From assembly GCF_003696345.1 (NCBI RefSeq), contig NZ_RFLX01000003.1, positions 62,001 through 126,000 on the forward strand: a stretch of 64,000 nt of DNA, given 5' to 3'. Numbering within the stretch: the stretch's first letter is position 1; each line of letters opens with the position of its first letter. The translations under genes were made by a program, and so were the position numbers. Origin of the DNA: Teichococcus wenyumeiae (GTDB lineage: Bacteria; Pseudomonadota; Alphaproteobacteria; Acetobacterales; Acetobacteraceae). A model generated the notes under the pieces. The model did not search any database, had not been told where the DNA came from, and worked only from the letters and a program-made list of their open reading frames with translations. Shown here piece after piece: positions 16,607 to 25,659 of this stretch.

Positions 16607-17413
16607 ATGAAGACGATCCTGACCTTCGTGGCCAATGACCGCATGTTGCATTACCTGAAGCCCTTCCTGGCCAGCTTCCGGCACTGGATGCCGGAGCAGG
16701 AGGCCTGGATGATCTCCTACGACGGGGATGACGCCGAAAGCCGCGCCCTGGCCGCCCGCCACGGCATCGGGTTCATCGGCATGGACACCTTCCACCCGGA
16801 GGTGGAGGCGATCTCCCGCCAGATGAAGGGCCGCTTCATTGGCCATTTCCGCAAGCTGGAGGCGCTCTACCTGCCCTGCGACGCGCTGATGATGATCGAC
16901 ATCGACGTGGTGCTGAACCGCGACCTTTCGCCGCTGTTCCTCCCGGTGCTGGAGAAGCGGGTGGACCTGCTCTTCGGCGAAAGCACCTGGGGATGGGTCT
17001 ATGCCGAGCATGGCAAGGCGCTGTTTCCGCGCTCCCGCCACTTCTCCACCGGCATGGTCGTGCTGCGGCCGGCGGAGGTCACGGCGGAGGCGCTGCGCGC
17101 CTGCATCGCCGCGAATGCGGAGGAATTCGACCTCTGCCGGCAGCCGCGCGTGCACGACCAGCCGCTGCTCAACTACTATTGCGACAAGCAGGGCCTGGCG
17201 GTAGCCCCGGTGGGCGGGCTGGTGCCGGGCATCGCCAGCACCAACTACTACCTGAAGCCGGAGATCCAGCCGGTCTGGACCGATTCCATGCCCCGCTTCC
17301 TCGCCGGAGAAAAGGAAGTCGCCTTCATCCATTTCGCCGGGTTGAAATCCACCGAGGGCGAATTCCGCTTCAAGATGCTGCTGGACTATTACCGCTACCG
17401 CTGCGGCGCCTGA
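16607..17413 (+). CDS. Glycosyltransferase-like (GT-A/GT8-type) protein
   Basis: A 268-residue cytosolic protein with a nucleotide-diphospho-sugar transferase fold. The DxD motif sits in LMMIDIDVVLNRDLSPLF (about residue 97-114), preceded by RFIGHFRKLEALYLP, and a C-terminal FIHFAGLKS resembles the HF.G motif of GT8 enzymes. I do not recognise the acceptor or donor. The ATG at 16607 follows a weak GACGAG. It is divergent from the deoxyribosyltransferase and convergent with dnaE2; the two stop codons share the palindrome TGATCA with no spacer. Confidence 0.7.
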   Translation: MKTILTFVANDRMLHYLKPFLASFRHWMPEQEAWMISYDGDDAESRALAARHGIGFIGMDTFHPEVEAISRQMKGRFIGHFRKLEALYLPCDALMMIDIDVVLNRDLSPLFLPVLEKRVDLLFGESTWGWVYAEHGKALFPRSRHFSTGMVVLRPAEVTAEALRACIAANAEEFDLCRQPRVHDQPLLNYYCDKQGLAVAPVGGLVPGIASTNYYLKPEIQPVWTDSMPRFLAGEKEVAFIHFAGLKSTEGEFRFKMLLDYYRYRCGA

Positions 17414-20400
17414 TCAGCGCCAGTCGCGGCTGCCATGGGCCATGGGCCGGCCGCCGCGCGCCACCTCGTCCGCATGGGCCAGCGGCGGCTGCAGCGCCGG
17501 GCCGCCGAGGCGGTGCAGCCCATCCAGCAGGTCCGAGCGGTCCTCCAGCCGGCGGGCGATCAGGTGCAGGATGGGCACCTCGGCCTCGTCCAGCCGCTCC
17601 AGCCGCCCTTCCACCAGCAGCAGCCGGGCGGAGAGCACGGCGGCCCGGTGCGCTTCCACCACATGCTGGTAGAGCACGAGGTTCACCGTGCCGAACTCAT
17701 CCTCCAGCGTGAAGAACACCACGCCCTTGGCGCTGCCCGGCCGCTGCCGCACCAGCACCAGCCCGGCCAGCCGCACCCGCTGCCCCTGGCGCAGGCGGGC
17801 GAAGGCGCGGCTGTCCACGGTGTCCAGCGCCGCCAGTTGCGGCCGCAGCAGCGCCAGCGGGTGGTCGCGCAGGGTCAGGCCGGTGGCGCCGTAATCCAGC
17901 ACCGTTTCCTCGCCCGCCGTGGCTGTGGGCAGGCTGGGCTGTGCCTCGGCGGCGGCGAAGAGGGGCAGGGGCGGCGGGGCCGCGCGGTCCAGCCCGGCGG
18001 CAGCCCAGAGGGCGCGGCGGCGGTCCATCCCCATGCCACGAAAGGCATCGGCATTGGCCAGGGCTTCCACCGCGCGGCGGTCCAGCCGCGCCTGCCGCAC
18101 CAGGGAGGCGAAATCCCGGCAGGGGCGGGCGGCCACCAGCGCCTCGGCCGCCTTGGGGTCCAGACCGGAAACCAGCCGCAGCCCCAGCCGCAGCGCCAGC
18201 CTGCCGCCATCTCGCTCCAGCGTGCAGTCCCATTCGCTGGCCAGCACGTCGATGGGGCGGATGGGCACGCCATTCTCCGCCGCGTCCCGCACGATCTGCG
18301 GCGGTGCGTAGAAGCCCATGGGCTGGCTGTTCAGCAACGCGCAGGCAAAGACCGCCGGGTGGTGCCGCTTGATCCAGGCCGAGGTGTAGACGAGCTGCGC
18401 GAAGGAGGCCGCGTGGCTTTCCGGAAAGCCGTAGGAGCCGAAACCCTCGATCTGCTTGAAGCAGCGTTCCGCGAAGTCGCGCGAATAGCCGTTGCGTGCC
18501 ATGCCTTCCAGAAAAGGCTCGCGGAATTCCGGCACAGCGCCGGTATGGCGGAAGGTCGCCATGGCGCGGCGCAGCGCATCGGCCTGGGAATTGCTGAAGC
18601 CGGCCGCGACAATCGCGATCTGCATCGCCTGTTCCTGGAACAGCGGCACGCCTTTCGTGCGCTTCAGTACGGCTTCCAGTTCCGGGCTTTCGTAGGTGAC
18701 GAGCGACGGGTCCTCCCGCCGCCGCAGATAGGGATGCACCATGTCGCCCTGGATCGGCCCCGGGCGGACAATGGCGACCTCGATCACCAGATCATAGAAC
18801 TCGCGCGGGCGCAGGCGCGGCAGCATGTTCATCTGCGCCCGGCTTTCCACCTGGAAGACACCCAGGCTCTCCCCGCGCGAGAGCATGCGGTAGGTTTCCG
18901 CATCATCCTGCGGAATGTCGCGCAGCCCGTAGCTGGCGCCGCCATGCTGCGCGATCAGCGCCAGGCCGCGCCGCAGGCAGCTCAGCATGCCCAGGCCCAG
19001 CACATCGACCTTCAGCATCCGCAGCGCGTCGATATCGTCCTTGTCCCATTCCAGCGTGTGGCGGTTCTCCATCGCCGCCTTGGTCACCACCGCCAGTTCC
19101 GTCAGCTTGCCGCGCGTGATGACGAAGCCGCCGACATGCGTGGCCAGATGCCTAGGGAAACCCTGCAACTCCTCCGCCAGATCCAGCGCCATGGACAGGC
19201 GCGGGTCGCCATCCGGGTCCAGGCCCTGCTCCCGCGCCACCTCGTGCAGGCCGCCGTCGCCATGGTGCCAGGTGCCCTTGGCCAGCCGCGCCGTGACATC
19301 CTCCGACAGTTCCATGGCCTTGCCGACTTCCCGCACGGCGCTGCGGCCGCGATAGCGGATCAGCGTGGCGCAGATGGCGGCGCGGTCGCGGCCATAGCGG
19401 CCGTAGATGTGCTGGATCACCTCCTCCCGCCGCTCGTGCTCGAAATCGACGTCGATATCCGGCGGCTCGTCGCGCGCCTCGCTGATGAAGCGCTCGAACA
19501 GCAACTCGCGCTTGTCCGGTGGCACGGCGGTGATACCGAGCACGAAGCAGATGGCCGAATTGGCCGCCGAGCCACGCCCCTGGCACAGAATCTTCTGCGA
19601 TTCCGCGAAGCGCACGATCTCATGCACCGTCAGGAAATACGGCGCGTAGCCGAGCTTCTCCACCAGCCGCAGTTCATGCGCGATCTGCCGCGCCACCTTC
19701 TCCGGCACGCCCTCCGGCCAGTGGCGCGCGGCGGCGGTTTGCACGCGCTGTTCCAAGGCCTGTTGCGCCGTCAGGCCGGGTTCCAGGATCTCCTCCGGAT
19801 ATTCGTAGCGCAGCTCGCGCAGGCTGAAGCGGCAGGCGGCGGCGATATCGAGGCTGGCTTCCACCGCATCCTCCAGCCCGGTGAAGAGGCGTCGCATCTC
19901 GGCCTCGGGCTTCAGATGCGCCTCGGCATTCTGCGTGGCCTCCAGGCCCAGCGCGTCGATGGTGGTGCCGAGGCGGATGGCCGCCAGCACATCGGCCAGC
20001 CGCCGCCGCTCCGGCTGGTGGAAGCGCACGCCGCCGGCAGCCAGCAGCCGTGCCCGCGCCACGCCGGCCATCTCCGCCAGCCGCCGCAGCCGCCGCCGGT
20101 CGTCGCCACCGAAGCGATGCGCGGCGGCGCAGAACAAGGGCATGGCGAGCCCACGCCGCAGCGCCGCCGCATCCTGCCGCAGCCGGGCGGCGAAAGCCTC
20201 GTCCGGCAATTCCGGCGCCACCAGGGCCATGATCTGCCCTTCGGCAGCAGCCAGCAGGGCTTCGCGGGTGATGCGTTCCTCGCCCTTCTCCGCCACCATG
20301 CGGGCTTCCGACAGCAGCCGCGTCAGCCGGCCATAGGCGGCACGGTCGGTAGGCCAGACCAGGTATTCGTGTCCGTCCTCCAGCACCACGCGGCAGCCGA

Positions 20401-20593
20401 CCACGAAGGGCAGGCGGATGTCCTTGTGCTCCGCCGCCACCATGGCGCGCACCACGCCGGCCAGGGAATTGCGGTCGGCGATGCCGATGGCCCTATGCCC
20501 CAGCAGCTTCGCCGTCAGCACCAGCTCATGCGGGTGGGAGGCACCTTCGAGGAAGGTGAAGTTGGACATGGCGCCCAGTTCGGCGAAGCCCAT
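17414..20593 (-). CDS. dnaE2: Error-prone DNA polymerase III alpha subunit
   Basis: A 1059-residue C-family polymerase of the DnaE2 (ImuC) type. The PHP domain starts at residue 1 (ELGAMSNFTFLEGASHPHEL), the palm carries GRGSAANSAICFVLGIT and PPDIDVDFEH with the catalytic aspartates, and the C-terminus holds an OB domain (VRLAGLVLVRQRPGSAKGVVFFTLEDE). About 100 residues shorter than replicative DnaE1, as usual. It performs SOS mutagenic synthesis with ImuA and ImuB. It is third in the imuA-imuB-dnaE2 operon, nine bases after imuB, under the LexA box at 22882-22896. GAGGGG precedes the ATG. Confidence 0.95.
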   Translation of the reverse strand: MGFAELGAMSNFTFLEGASHPHELVLTAKLLGHRAIGIADRNSLAGVVRAMVAAEHKDIRLPFVVGCRVVLEDGHEYLVWPTDRAAYGRLTRLLSEARMVAEKGEERITREALLAAAEGQIMALVAPELPDEAFAARLRQDAAALRRGLAMPLFCAAAHRFGGDDRRRLRRLAEMAGVARARLLAAGGVRFHQPERRRLADVLAAIRLGTTIDALGLEATQNAEAHLKPEAEMRRLFTGLEDAVEASLDIAAACRFSLRELRYEYPEEILEPGLTAQQALEQRVQTAAARHWPEGVPEKVARQIAHELRLVEKLGYAPYFLTVHEIVRFAESQKILCQGRGSAANSAICFVLGITAVPPDKRELLFERFISEARDEPPDIDVDFEHERREEVIQHIYGRYGRDRAAICATLIRYRGRSAVREVGKAMELSEDVTARLAKGTWHHGDGGLHEVAREQGLDPDGDPRLSMALDLAEELQGFPRHLATHVGGFVITRGKLTELAVVTKAAMENRHTLEWDKDDIDALRMLKVDVLGLGMLSCLRRGLALIAQHGGASYGLRDIPQDDAETYRMLSRGESLGVFQVESRAQMNMLPRLRPREFYDLVIEVAIVRPGPIQGDMVHPYLRRREDPSLVTYESPELEAVLKRTKGVPLFQEQAMQIAIVAAGFSNSQADALRRAMATFRHTGAVPEFREPFLEGMARNGYSRDFAERCFKQIEGFGSYGFPESHAASFAQLVYTSAWIKRHHPAVFACALLNSQPMGFYAPPQIVRDAAENGVPIRPIDVLASEWDCTLERDGGRLALRLGLRLVSGLDPKAAEALVAARPCRDFASLVRQARLDRRAVEALANADAFRGMGMDRRRALWAAAGLDRAAPPPLPLFAAAEAQPSLPTATAGEETVLDYGATGLTLRDHPLALLRPQLAALDTVDSRAFARLRQGQRVRLAGLVLVRQRPGSAKGVVFFTLEDEFGTVNLVLYQHVVEAHRAAVLSARLLLVEGRLERLDEAEVPILHLIARRLEDRSDLLDGLHRLGGPALQPPLAHADEVARGGRPMAHGSRDWR

Positions 20594-20602
20594 GGCGGCC
20601 CC

Positions 20603-22168
20603 TCACGCAAAGACGCCATGCAGGAACCAGCGCGGCGAGGCTTCCGGCAGCCCGGCGCGGCAGACCCAGAGCCGCGTGCCGTCCGCGCATTCCACCCGGT
20701 AATAGTCGCGCACCGGGCGGTCCGGGCGGTCGCGCCACCATTCCGGCTCAAAACGCTCCGGCCCCTCGGCGGCGCGGATGTTGACCCAGTTGCCGCGCCA
20801 GTGGATGCGGCGCGGCGGCGCATCCGGCAGCACTGCGATCACCTCGATCTGCTCCGGTTGCCGCAGCAGGCGCAGCGGGCGGGGGCGGGCGGCCCAGCCC
20901 TGGGGCGTGTCGATGCTGGCGAAGGGGTCCACCTTCATCGCCGCGCGCTCCGGCCAATGGCTGGCGCGCGGAGCCAGGCGCCAGACGGGCAGCCGCTGCC
21001 CCAGGCGGTCGATCAACTGCGCCAGCGCGGCGGCATCGGCGGCGGGCGTGGCGCCGGCCACCATGCCGGATTGCAGCGCCGCCAGCGGCTCGGTGCGCTC
21101 GGCCAGCAGGTCCAGCCGCTCAAAGCCGAAGCGGGGTTCCAGCGCCTCCAGCCTGCTCTCCAGCAGCCGGTGCAGATGCGCGGGGTCGCGGCTGGGCAGG
21201 CCCAGGCCCAGCATGGCTTCCTGCACCGTGCCGTCGCCGCGATGCGCCCGCAGCACCAGCCGCAGCACGCCGCGCCCGGCATCCCCCAGTTGCACGCAAA
21301 GCGCCGGCAGCATGCGGGACAGCGCGGCATCGATGCCGCCACGGGTGATCAGCGGTTCCATCATCTCCCGCACCACCTGGAACTCGGGCGGCGGGCGCAG
21401 GCTGCGGAAGGGGGTGGCGGCCTCGCCCAGCATCCGGTCCAGCAGCAGCACCAGGGGCGCGCCGAAGCGGCGGGCCAGCGGCGCGCGGGGCTGCCGCAGC
21501 ACGTCGCCAGCCCGTTCCAGCCCCAGGCGGCGCAGCCCCACCAGCACTGGCACCGGCAGGCGCATGGCCGGCAGCGGCAGGCCCGCCACCGCCACGGCAT
21601 CCTGCCCTGGCGGCACCACCGTGCCCCCGCAGCGGGCAATGGCGGAAGCCAGCAGCGTGCCGCCGGCAATGGCCGCCTGCGCCGCATGGCCCAGCCGCGC
21701 CAGCCCGCGCAGCACGCGGTCGCGCAGCGCCACCTCGCCGCCGAAGAGCGGCTCCACGCCCGTGATGTCCAGCAGCAGCCCATCCGGCGGGTCCAGCGCC
21801 ACCAGGGGCGTGAAGCGCAGTGCCCAAAGGCCGAGTGCCTCCAGCCGCGCCGCCTCGGCGCCGCCGTCCTCAGGCCGGGGCCGCACGGCGGGGGCGATGG
21901 CCTGGGCATCGGCCAGGCTTTGCCCGACGGCCACGCCCAGGGCGGCGGCGCGCGGCTCCACCGCCACCACCCGGCGTGCCGAGCCCTCGGCGCGCCAGAC
22001 CAGGGTCGGTGCCTCGGCCCGGCCGGTGGCTTCCACCGGCAGCAGCGGCAGGTGCAGCGCCAGGAAGCGGCGGCCCACCGTATCGCCGGATGGCGGCAGC
22101 GTCGGCGGCGGCAGGGCCTCCGGCGCTGGCGCGGTCAGGCGCGGCGGGCGGCAGACGCGGCGTCTCAT
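20603..22168 (-). CDS. imuB: Y-family polymerase-like mutagenesis protein ImuB
   Basis: A 521-residue ImuB. The N-terminal Y-family fold is visible (RRFLALHLPLLPVEA at about 33-47; LLLDITGVEPLFGGE at about 130-144), but the catalytic acidic pattern of active polymerases is lost: the first motif reads ALHLPLLPVEA rather than hhDhDxFhA. ImuB proteins are known to be non-catalytic adaptors that link the beta clamp, ImuA and DnaE2. The C-terminal half has the typical WRGNWVNIRAAEGPERFEPEWW and YYRVEC segments. The start ATG overlaps the imuA stop (ATGA), indicating translational coupling. The first 30 residues are proline-rich. Confidence 0.93.
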   Translation of the reverse strand: MRRRVCRPPRLTAPAPEALPPPTLPPSGDTVGRRFLALHLPLLPVEATGRAEAPTLVWRAEGSARRVVAVEPRAAALGVAVGQSLADAQAIAPAVRPRPEDGGAEAARLEALGLWALRFTPLVALDPPDGLLLDITGVEPLFGGEVALRDRVLRGLARLGHAAQAAIAGGTLLASAIARCGGTVVPPGQDAVAVAGLPLPAMRLPVPVLVGLRRLGLERAGDVLRQPRAPLARRFGAPLVLLLDRMLGEAATPFRSLRPPPEFQVVREMMEPLITRGGIDAALSRMLPALCVQLGDAGRGVLRLVLRAHRGDGTVQEAMLGLGLPSRDPAHLHRLLESRLEALEPRFGFERLDLLAERTEPLAALQSGMVAGATPAADAAALAQLIDRLGQRLPVWRLAPRASHWPERAAMKVDPFASIDTPQGWAARPRPLRLLRQPEQIEVIAVLPDAPPRRIHWRGNWVNIRAAEGPERFEPEWWRDRPDRPVRDYYRVECADGTRLWVCRAGLPEASPRWFLHGVFA

Positions 22169-22881
22169 CCCACCCGGCTCCGGCGCGAGGGAGCGGGGGC
22201 AAGGGCCTCGTCCTCCAGCGCCCCGTCATCCTCGCGCCAGCACAGGCTCCATTGCCCACCCGCGCCACCGCGGCTGCGCAGCAGTTCCACCTGCCAGCGC
22301 GGGCGATCCGGCTCCAGGGCGGGCAGGGGGGCGATGCGCCAGCGGGTCAGCGCCACCGCCGGGCCGGGGGCGGCGCTGTCCGTCCGCAGCAGGATGCCCA
22401 GCGCACCGCCGGCCTCCGCCGCCAGCATCAGCCGCCGCCCGGCGGTGAGGTTGATGCCGGGCGAGAAGAGCAGCGCGGCGGAAATGGCGCGGCAGCGCAG
22501 CGCCTCCTCCATGGCCCAGAGCGCATCGGCCTGCCGGGTGGCGCGCACCAGCAGCAGCCGCTCCGGCCCCAGCCCGAAGCGCAGCAGCCCGGGCGGCCAG
22601 GCCTCGGGCTCCGGCGCGATCCAGAGCACGGTGCCGCCGCTGCGCGCCAGGGCCAGGGCGATGAAGCCCAGGGCGGGGCCGCCCAGCTCCCCCACCGCCA
22701 GCACCTCATGCAGCGCGGCACGGGCCAGCCCGCCGGCCGGCAGGGCCTGGTCCAGCGAGGGGCAGAGCGGCACCGCGTCCTCCCGCCCGGGGCGGCTGCC
22801 GGCATGTTCCAACCCCGCCACCTGGCTGCGCAGGTCGGCCAGCAGCGCCGATCGGTCGAGGGGTGAGAATCGTGCGGTCAT
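22165..22881 (-). CDS. imuA: RecA-like mutagenesis accessory protein ImuA
   Basis: About 238 residues. It shows the ImuA core: a truncated RecA-like fold (ALPAGGLARAALHEVLA, GTVLWIAPEPEAWPPGL, FGLGPERLLLVRATRQADALWAMEEALRC split as blocks) without a Walker A motif. The protein helps recruit DnaE2/ImuB at lesions. The start is ambiguous: in-frame ATGs occur at 22890, 22887 and 22881, with a further one at 22920. I use 22881 because the LexA box occupies 22882-22896 and no Shine-Dalgarno favours another. If transcription starts relative to the box as at recA, the message would be nearly leaderless (inference). First gene of the SOS cassette. Confidence 0.9.
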   Translation of the reverse strand: MTARFSPLDRSALLADLRSQVAGLEHAGSRPGREDAVPLCPSLDQALPAGGLARAALHEVLAVGELGGPALGFIALALARSGGTVLWIAPEPEAWPPGLLRFGLGPERLLLVRATRQADALWAMEEALRCRAISAALLFSPGINLTAGRRLMLAAEAGGALGILLRTDSAAPGPAVALTRWRIAPLPALEPDRPRWQVELLRSRGGAGGQWSLCWREDDGALEDEALAPAPSRRSRVG

Positions 22882-22896
22882 GTTCATCATTTGTTC
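22882..22896 (-). promoter_or_regulatory. LexA box at the imuA start
   Basis: The coding strand reads GAACAAATGATGAAC, an exact GAAC-N7-GAAC direct repeat. It abuts the chosen imuA ATG. Same orientation relative to the gene as the boxes at parE and recA. It should repress imuA-imuB-dnaE2 until DNA damage. Confidence 0.8.
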
Positions 22897-22952
22897 CCAC
22901 ACTTCCCCGGCCGAGTACAAGCCTGATCAACAGGTGCCACATCACAGGCATG

Positions 22953-22992
22953 AAAAAACCCGTGGAGCCCTTCCACCGAAGGGCGCCACGGG
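22953..22992 (-). terminator. Intrinsic terminator after the DUF883-like gene
   Basis: Minus-strand stem CCCGTGGCGCCCTTC / GAAGGGCTCCACGGG with a 4-base loop and one mismatch, followed by TTTTTT. Lies directly downstream of the gene ending at 23011 and insulates the imu promoter. Confidence 0.85.
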
Positions 22993-23010
22993 CATTCGGG
23001 GCGCGGAGAC

Positions 23011-23295
23011 TCAGCTCCGGCGGGAAACCGCCATCAGGGCGCCGCCCAGCGCCGCCAGCGCGAGGGACACGAAGGGCCGCTGCCGGATGGCGCCGGCTAC
23101 CGCGCTGCCGGCGCGGCTCATGTTGTTCAGCCCCTGGTGGACATAGCCCTGAGCATCCTCCGCCGCATGATGGACCTGCCCGTTCGCTTCTTCCGCCAAC
23201 CGATGGGCGGTTTCTTCGAAGCGGCTGTAGCCGTCCTGCAAGCTGCTCTGGGTGTCCCCCGGGGCCTGTTCAGCCGGTTCAGGCTTGTCACTCAT
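23011..23295 (-). CDS. ElaB/YqjD/DUF883-like small membrane-anchored protein
   Basis: A 94-residue protein: a hydrophilic, Gln/Glu-rich helical N-terminal part (about 1-65, SLQDGYSRFEETAHRLAEEA) and a C-terminal hydrophobic segment (FVSLALAALGGALMAVSRRS) ending in positive charges. This is the plan of ElaB/YqjD proteins, which in Escherichia coli are inner-membrane, ribosome-associated stationary-phase proteins. Similarity here is by architecture rather than strong motif. GGGAGATC precedes the ATG and a strong terminator follows. Function unknown. Confidence 0.7.
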   Translation of the reverse strand: MSDKPEPAEQAPGDTQSSLQDGYSRFEETAHRLAEEANGQVHHAAEDAQGYVHQGLNNMSRAGSAVAGAIRQRPFVSLALAALGGALMAVSRRS

Positions 23296-23506
23296 GACCG
23301 ATCTCCCTGGAAGCTTTTGCAGTCCCGTAAACCGGCAGGCCGGGATACGGTTGCGGTCGCGGTAAGACCTTGTCAGCTATGGCACAGCATTTGTGCTGCA
23401 TGCGGCATTGTCCGCCTCCGCCCGATACGATAGCCGACACAACAAGAATGCCGGCCCAGCAGCCGGTGCGACGCCGCCGGGCGTGCGCGTGGTGGGAGTG
23501 AACGTG

Positions 23507-24484
23507 ATGAATCGCCGGCAAGTCCTGACCGGACTGGGCTCCGCTGCCCTTGGCATCATGGCATCGGGCGGCAGTGCCCGGGCCCAGAGCTGGCCCAGCC
23601 GCCCGTTGCGGATGATCGTGCCCTTTGCACCCGGCGGCGGCGCCGACGCCACCGGCCGCATCGTGGCCGAGGCACTGGGCAATGTGCTGGGCCAGAACGT
23701 GGTGGTCGAGAACCGCGGCGGCGGCGGCGGCACCCCGGGCGCCGCGGCGGTCGCGCAGTCGGCGGCCGATGGATACACGCTGCTCTACGGCACGCCGGGG
23801 CCGCTGATCACCAACCCGATCCTGATGAAGGACATGCCCTACGCGGTGAAGGATTTCGCGCCGGTCAGCCTGCTGACGCGCGGCTCCTACCTGCTGGCGG
23901 TGAACGCGGACCTGCCGGTGCGCTCGGTGGCCGACCTGATCAGGCTGGGCAAGGAGAAGCCGGGCTCGCTCACTTTCTCCTCCTCCGGCATCGGTGCCGG
24001 CAGCCATCTGGCGGGCGAGCTGCTGGCGGTGGAAACCGGCATGCAGATGGTGCACGTGCCCTATCGCGGCAGCGGGCCTGCCATCCAGGACGTGGCGGCG
24101 GGGCGCGTCAACTTCACCATCGACACCTATCCGATCATGATTCCGCTGATCGATGCCGGGAAGCTGCGGCCCATCGCGGTTTCCGCCGCGACGCGGATGA
24201 AGGAACTGCCGGAGGTGCCGACCATCGCCGAGACGGTGCCGGGCTTCGATGTCACGGTCATCAATTACCTCTGCGTCCGCGCCGGCACGCCACGCCCGCT
24301 GATCGACCGGCTGAACGCCGCGCTGAAGACCGTGCTGGCCGAGCCCGAGGTGATCCGCCGCGCCGCCCAGGCCGGCGCCGGCGACGCCACCTGGAGTTCC
24401 CCGGAAGAGCTGGGGGGCATCCTGAAGAGCGAATCCGACAAATGGCGCAGCGTGATCCAGCGCGCCAAGATCAGCATCGAATAA
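23507..24484 (+). CDS. Bug/TctC-family solute-binding receptor
   Basis: A 325-residue periplasmic receptor. The signal MNRRQVLTGLGSAALGIMAS carries the twin-Arg feature and is cleaved near ARAQ. Hallmarks: WPSRPLRMIVPFAPGGGADATGRIV, VVENRGGGGGTPGA, and VPYRGSGPAIQDVAAGRVNF. GGGAG precedes the ATG by about 10 bases; a GTG three codons earlier is possible. It is the first gene of an operon with two acyl-CoA dehydrogenase genes (13-bp gap), implying that the bound ligand is a carboxylate later activated to a CoA thioester (inference). No TctA/TctB membrane genes are adjacent. Confidence 0.9.
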   Translation: MNRRQVLTGLGSAALGIMASGGSARAQSWPSRPLRMIVPFAPGGGADATGRIVAEALGNVLGQNVVVENRGGGGGTPGAAAVAQSAADGYTLLYGTPGPLITNPILMKDMPYAVKDFAPVSLLTRGSYLLAVNADLPVRSVADLIRLGKEKPGSLTFSSSGIGAGSHLAGELLAVETGMQMVHVPYRGSGPAIQDVAAGRVNFTIDTYPIMIPLIDAGKLRPIAVSAATRMKELPEVPTIAETVPGFDVTVINYLCVRAGTPRPLIDRLNAALKTVLAEPEVIRRAAQAGAGDATWSSPEELGGILKSESDKWRSVIQRAKISIE

Positions 24485-24496
24485 GGTATTCTCTCG

Positions 24497-25654
24497 ATGG
24501 ATGACGAGGCCTTCCGCGCGGAACTGCGCGACTTCTGCCTGACGCAATGCCCGCCGGAGATCCGTGCGCTGGTGGCGCGCAACGGCAAGCTCGGCCGCCG
24601 CGAATGGAGCACCTGGCAGCGCATCCTCTTCGAGCGCGGCTGGGGCGCGCCCAACTGGCCGGTGGAATACGGCGGCACCGGCTGGACGCTGCACCAGCGC
24701 CACATCTTCGATGAGGTGCTGGCCGAGTGCGACTGCCCGCCGCAATATCACCATGGGCTGCGCCACCTCGCCCCCGTGCTGATCGCCTATGGGTCGGAGG
24801 AGCAGAAGCGGCAGCACCTGCCGGGCATCCTGGATGGCAGTGTCTGGTGGTGCCAGGGCTATTCGGAGCCGGATGCGGGCTCCGACCTCGCCTCCCTGAA
24901 AACACGCGCGGTGCGGGACGGCAACGACTACGTGGTGGATGGAACCAAGATCTGGACCAGCCACGCCCAGGAAGCGGACATGATGTACACGCTGGTCCGC
25001 ACCTCGCAGGAGCCGAAGCGGCAGCAGGGTATCTCGCTGCTGCTGATTCCGCTGAACACGCCGGGCATCTCCGTCACGCCCATCCGCACCATCGACAACT
25101 GGCACCACGTCAACCAGGTCTTCCTGGATGGCGTGCGCGTGCCCGCCTCCGCCCGCGTGGGCGAGGAAGGGCAGGGCTGGAGCTACGGCAAGTACCTGCT
25201 GCAGCATGAGCGCCTGGGCGTGGCCAATACCGCGCCGATCATCGGCCTGCTGAACCGCGCCCGCCGGCTGGTGGAGGAGATGCCGGCCGGCAGCCCGCGC
25301 CGCACCGCCCTGCGGCAGCGCCTGCTGCGACTGGAAGCCGAGGCGCTGGCACTGCGCGACATGGGCCGCCGCGCGCTGGACGACATCATGAATGACCGGC
25401 CGCTGGGCAATGTCTCCTCCGTCATGAAGCTGGCGGGCTCCAACCTGATGCAGTCGCTGGAGGAACTGGGGCTGGATGCCACCGGGCGGCGCCTGGCCTT
25501 CCGCTTCCGCGACATCGACGATGCCAATGGCAAGAGCACCGAGCCTGGCATCGAATGGCTGCAGAATTTCCTCTACGGCCGGGCACGCACCATCTATGGC
25601 GGCAGCAACGAGGTTCAGAAGAACCTGCTGGCCCGCACCCTGTTCGGGAGCTGA
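24497..25654 (+). CDS. Acyl-CoA dehydrogenase, catalytic-type subunit
   Basis: A 385-residue flavoprotein that oxidises acyl-CoA to enoyl-CoA. It shows QGYSEPDAGSDLASLKTRA (about 120-138, FAD/substrate loop), VVDGTKIWTSHAQ and the C-terminal IYGGSNEVQKNLLA. The residue before GGS is Tyr-Gly, so the medium-chain-type catalytic Glu is absent there; the Glu of LQHERLG (about 238) fits the alternative position used by isovaleryl- and long-chain enzymes. It pairs with the next gene (5-bp gap), as in heteromeric dehydrogenases such as pimeloyl-CoA dehydrogenase. Substrate unknown. Shine-Dalgarno AAGG. Confidence 0.92.
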   Translation: MDDEAFRAELRDFCLTQCPPEIRALVARNGKLGRREWSTWQRILFERGWGAPNWPVEYGGTGWTLHQRHIFDEVLAECDCPPQYHHGLRHLAPVLIAYGSEEQKRQHLPGILDGSVWWCQGYSEPDAGSDLASLKTRAVRDGNDYVVDGTKIWTSHAQEADMMYTLVRTSQEPKRQQGISLLLIPLNTPGISVTPIRTIDNWHHVNQVFLDGVRVPASARVGEEGQGWSYGKYLLQHERLGVANTAPIIGLLNRARRLVEEMPAGSPRRTALRQRLLRLEAEALALRDMGRRALDDIMNDRPLGNVSSVMKLAGSNLMQSLEELGLDATGRRLAFRFRDIDDANGKSTEPGIEWLQNFLYGRARTIYGGSNEVQKNLLARTLFGS

Positions 25655-25659
25655 CCGAC

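Noticed and set aside
17435-23146. A plus-strand open frame of 1903 codons opposite dnaE2, imuB and imuA
   Set aside because: It mirrors three well-supported genes, has Gln/His/Arg/Ala-heavy composition and no domain. Long antisense frames arise routinely opposite GC-rich coding sequence.
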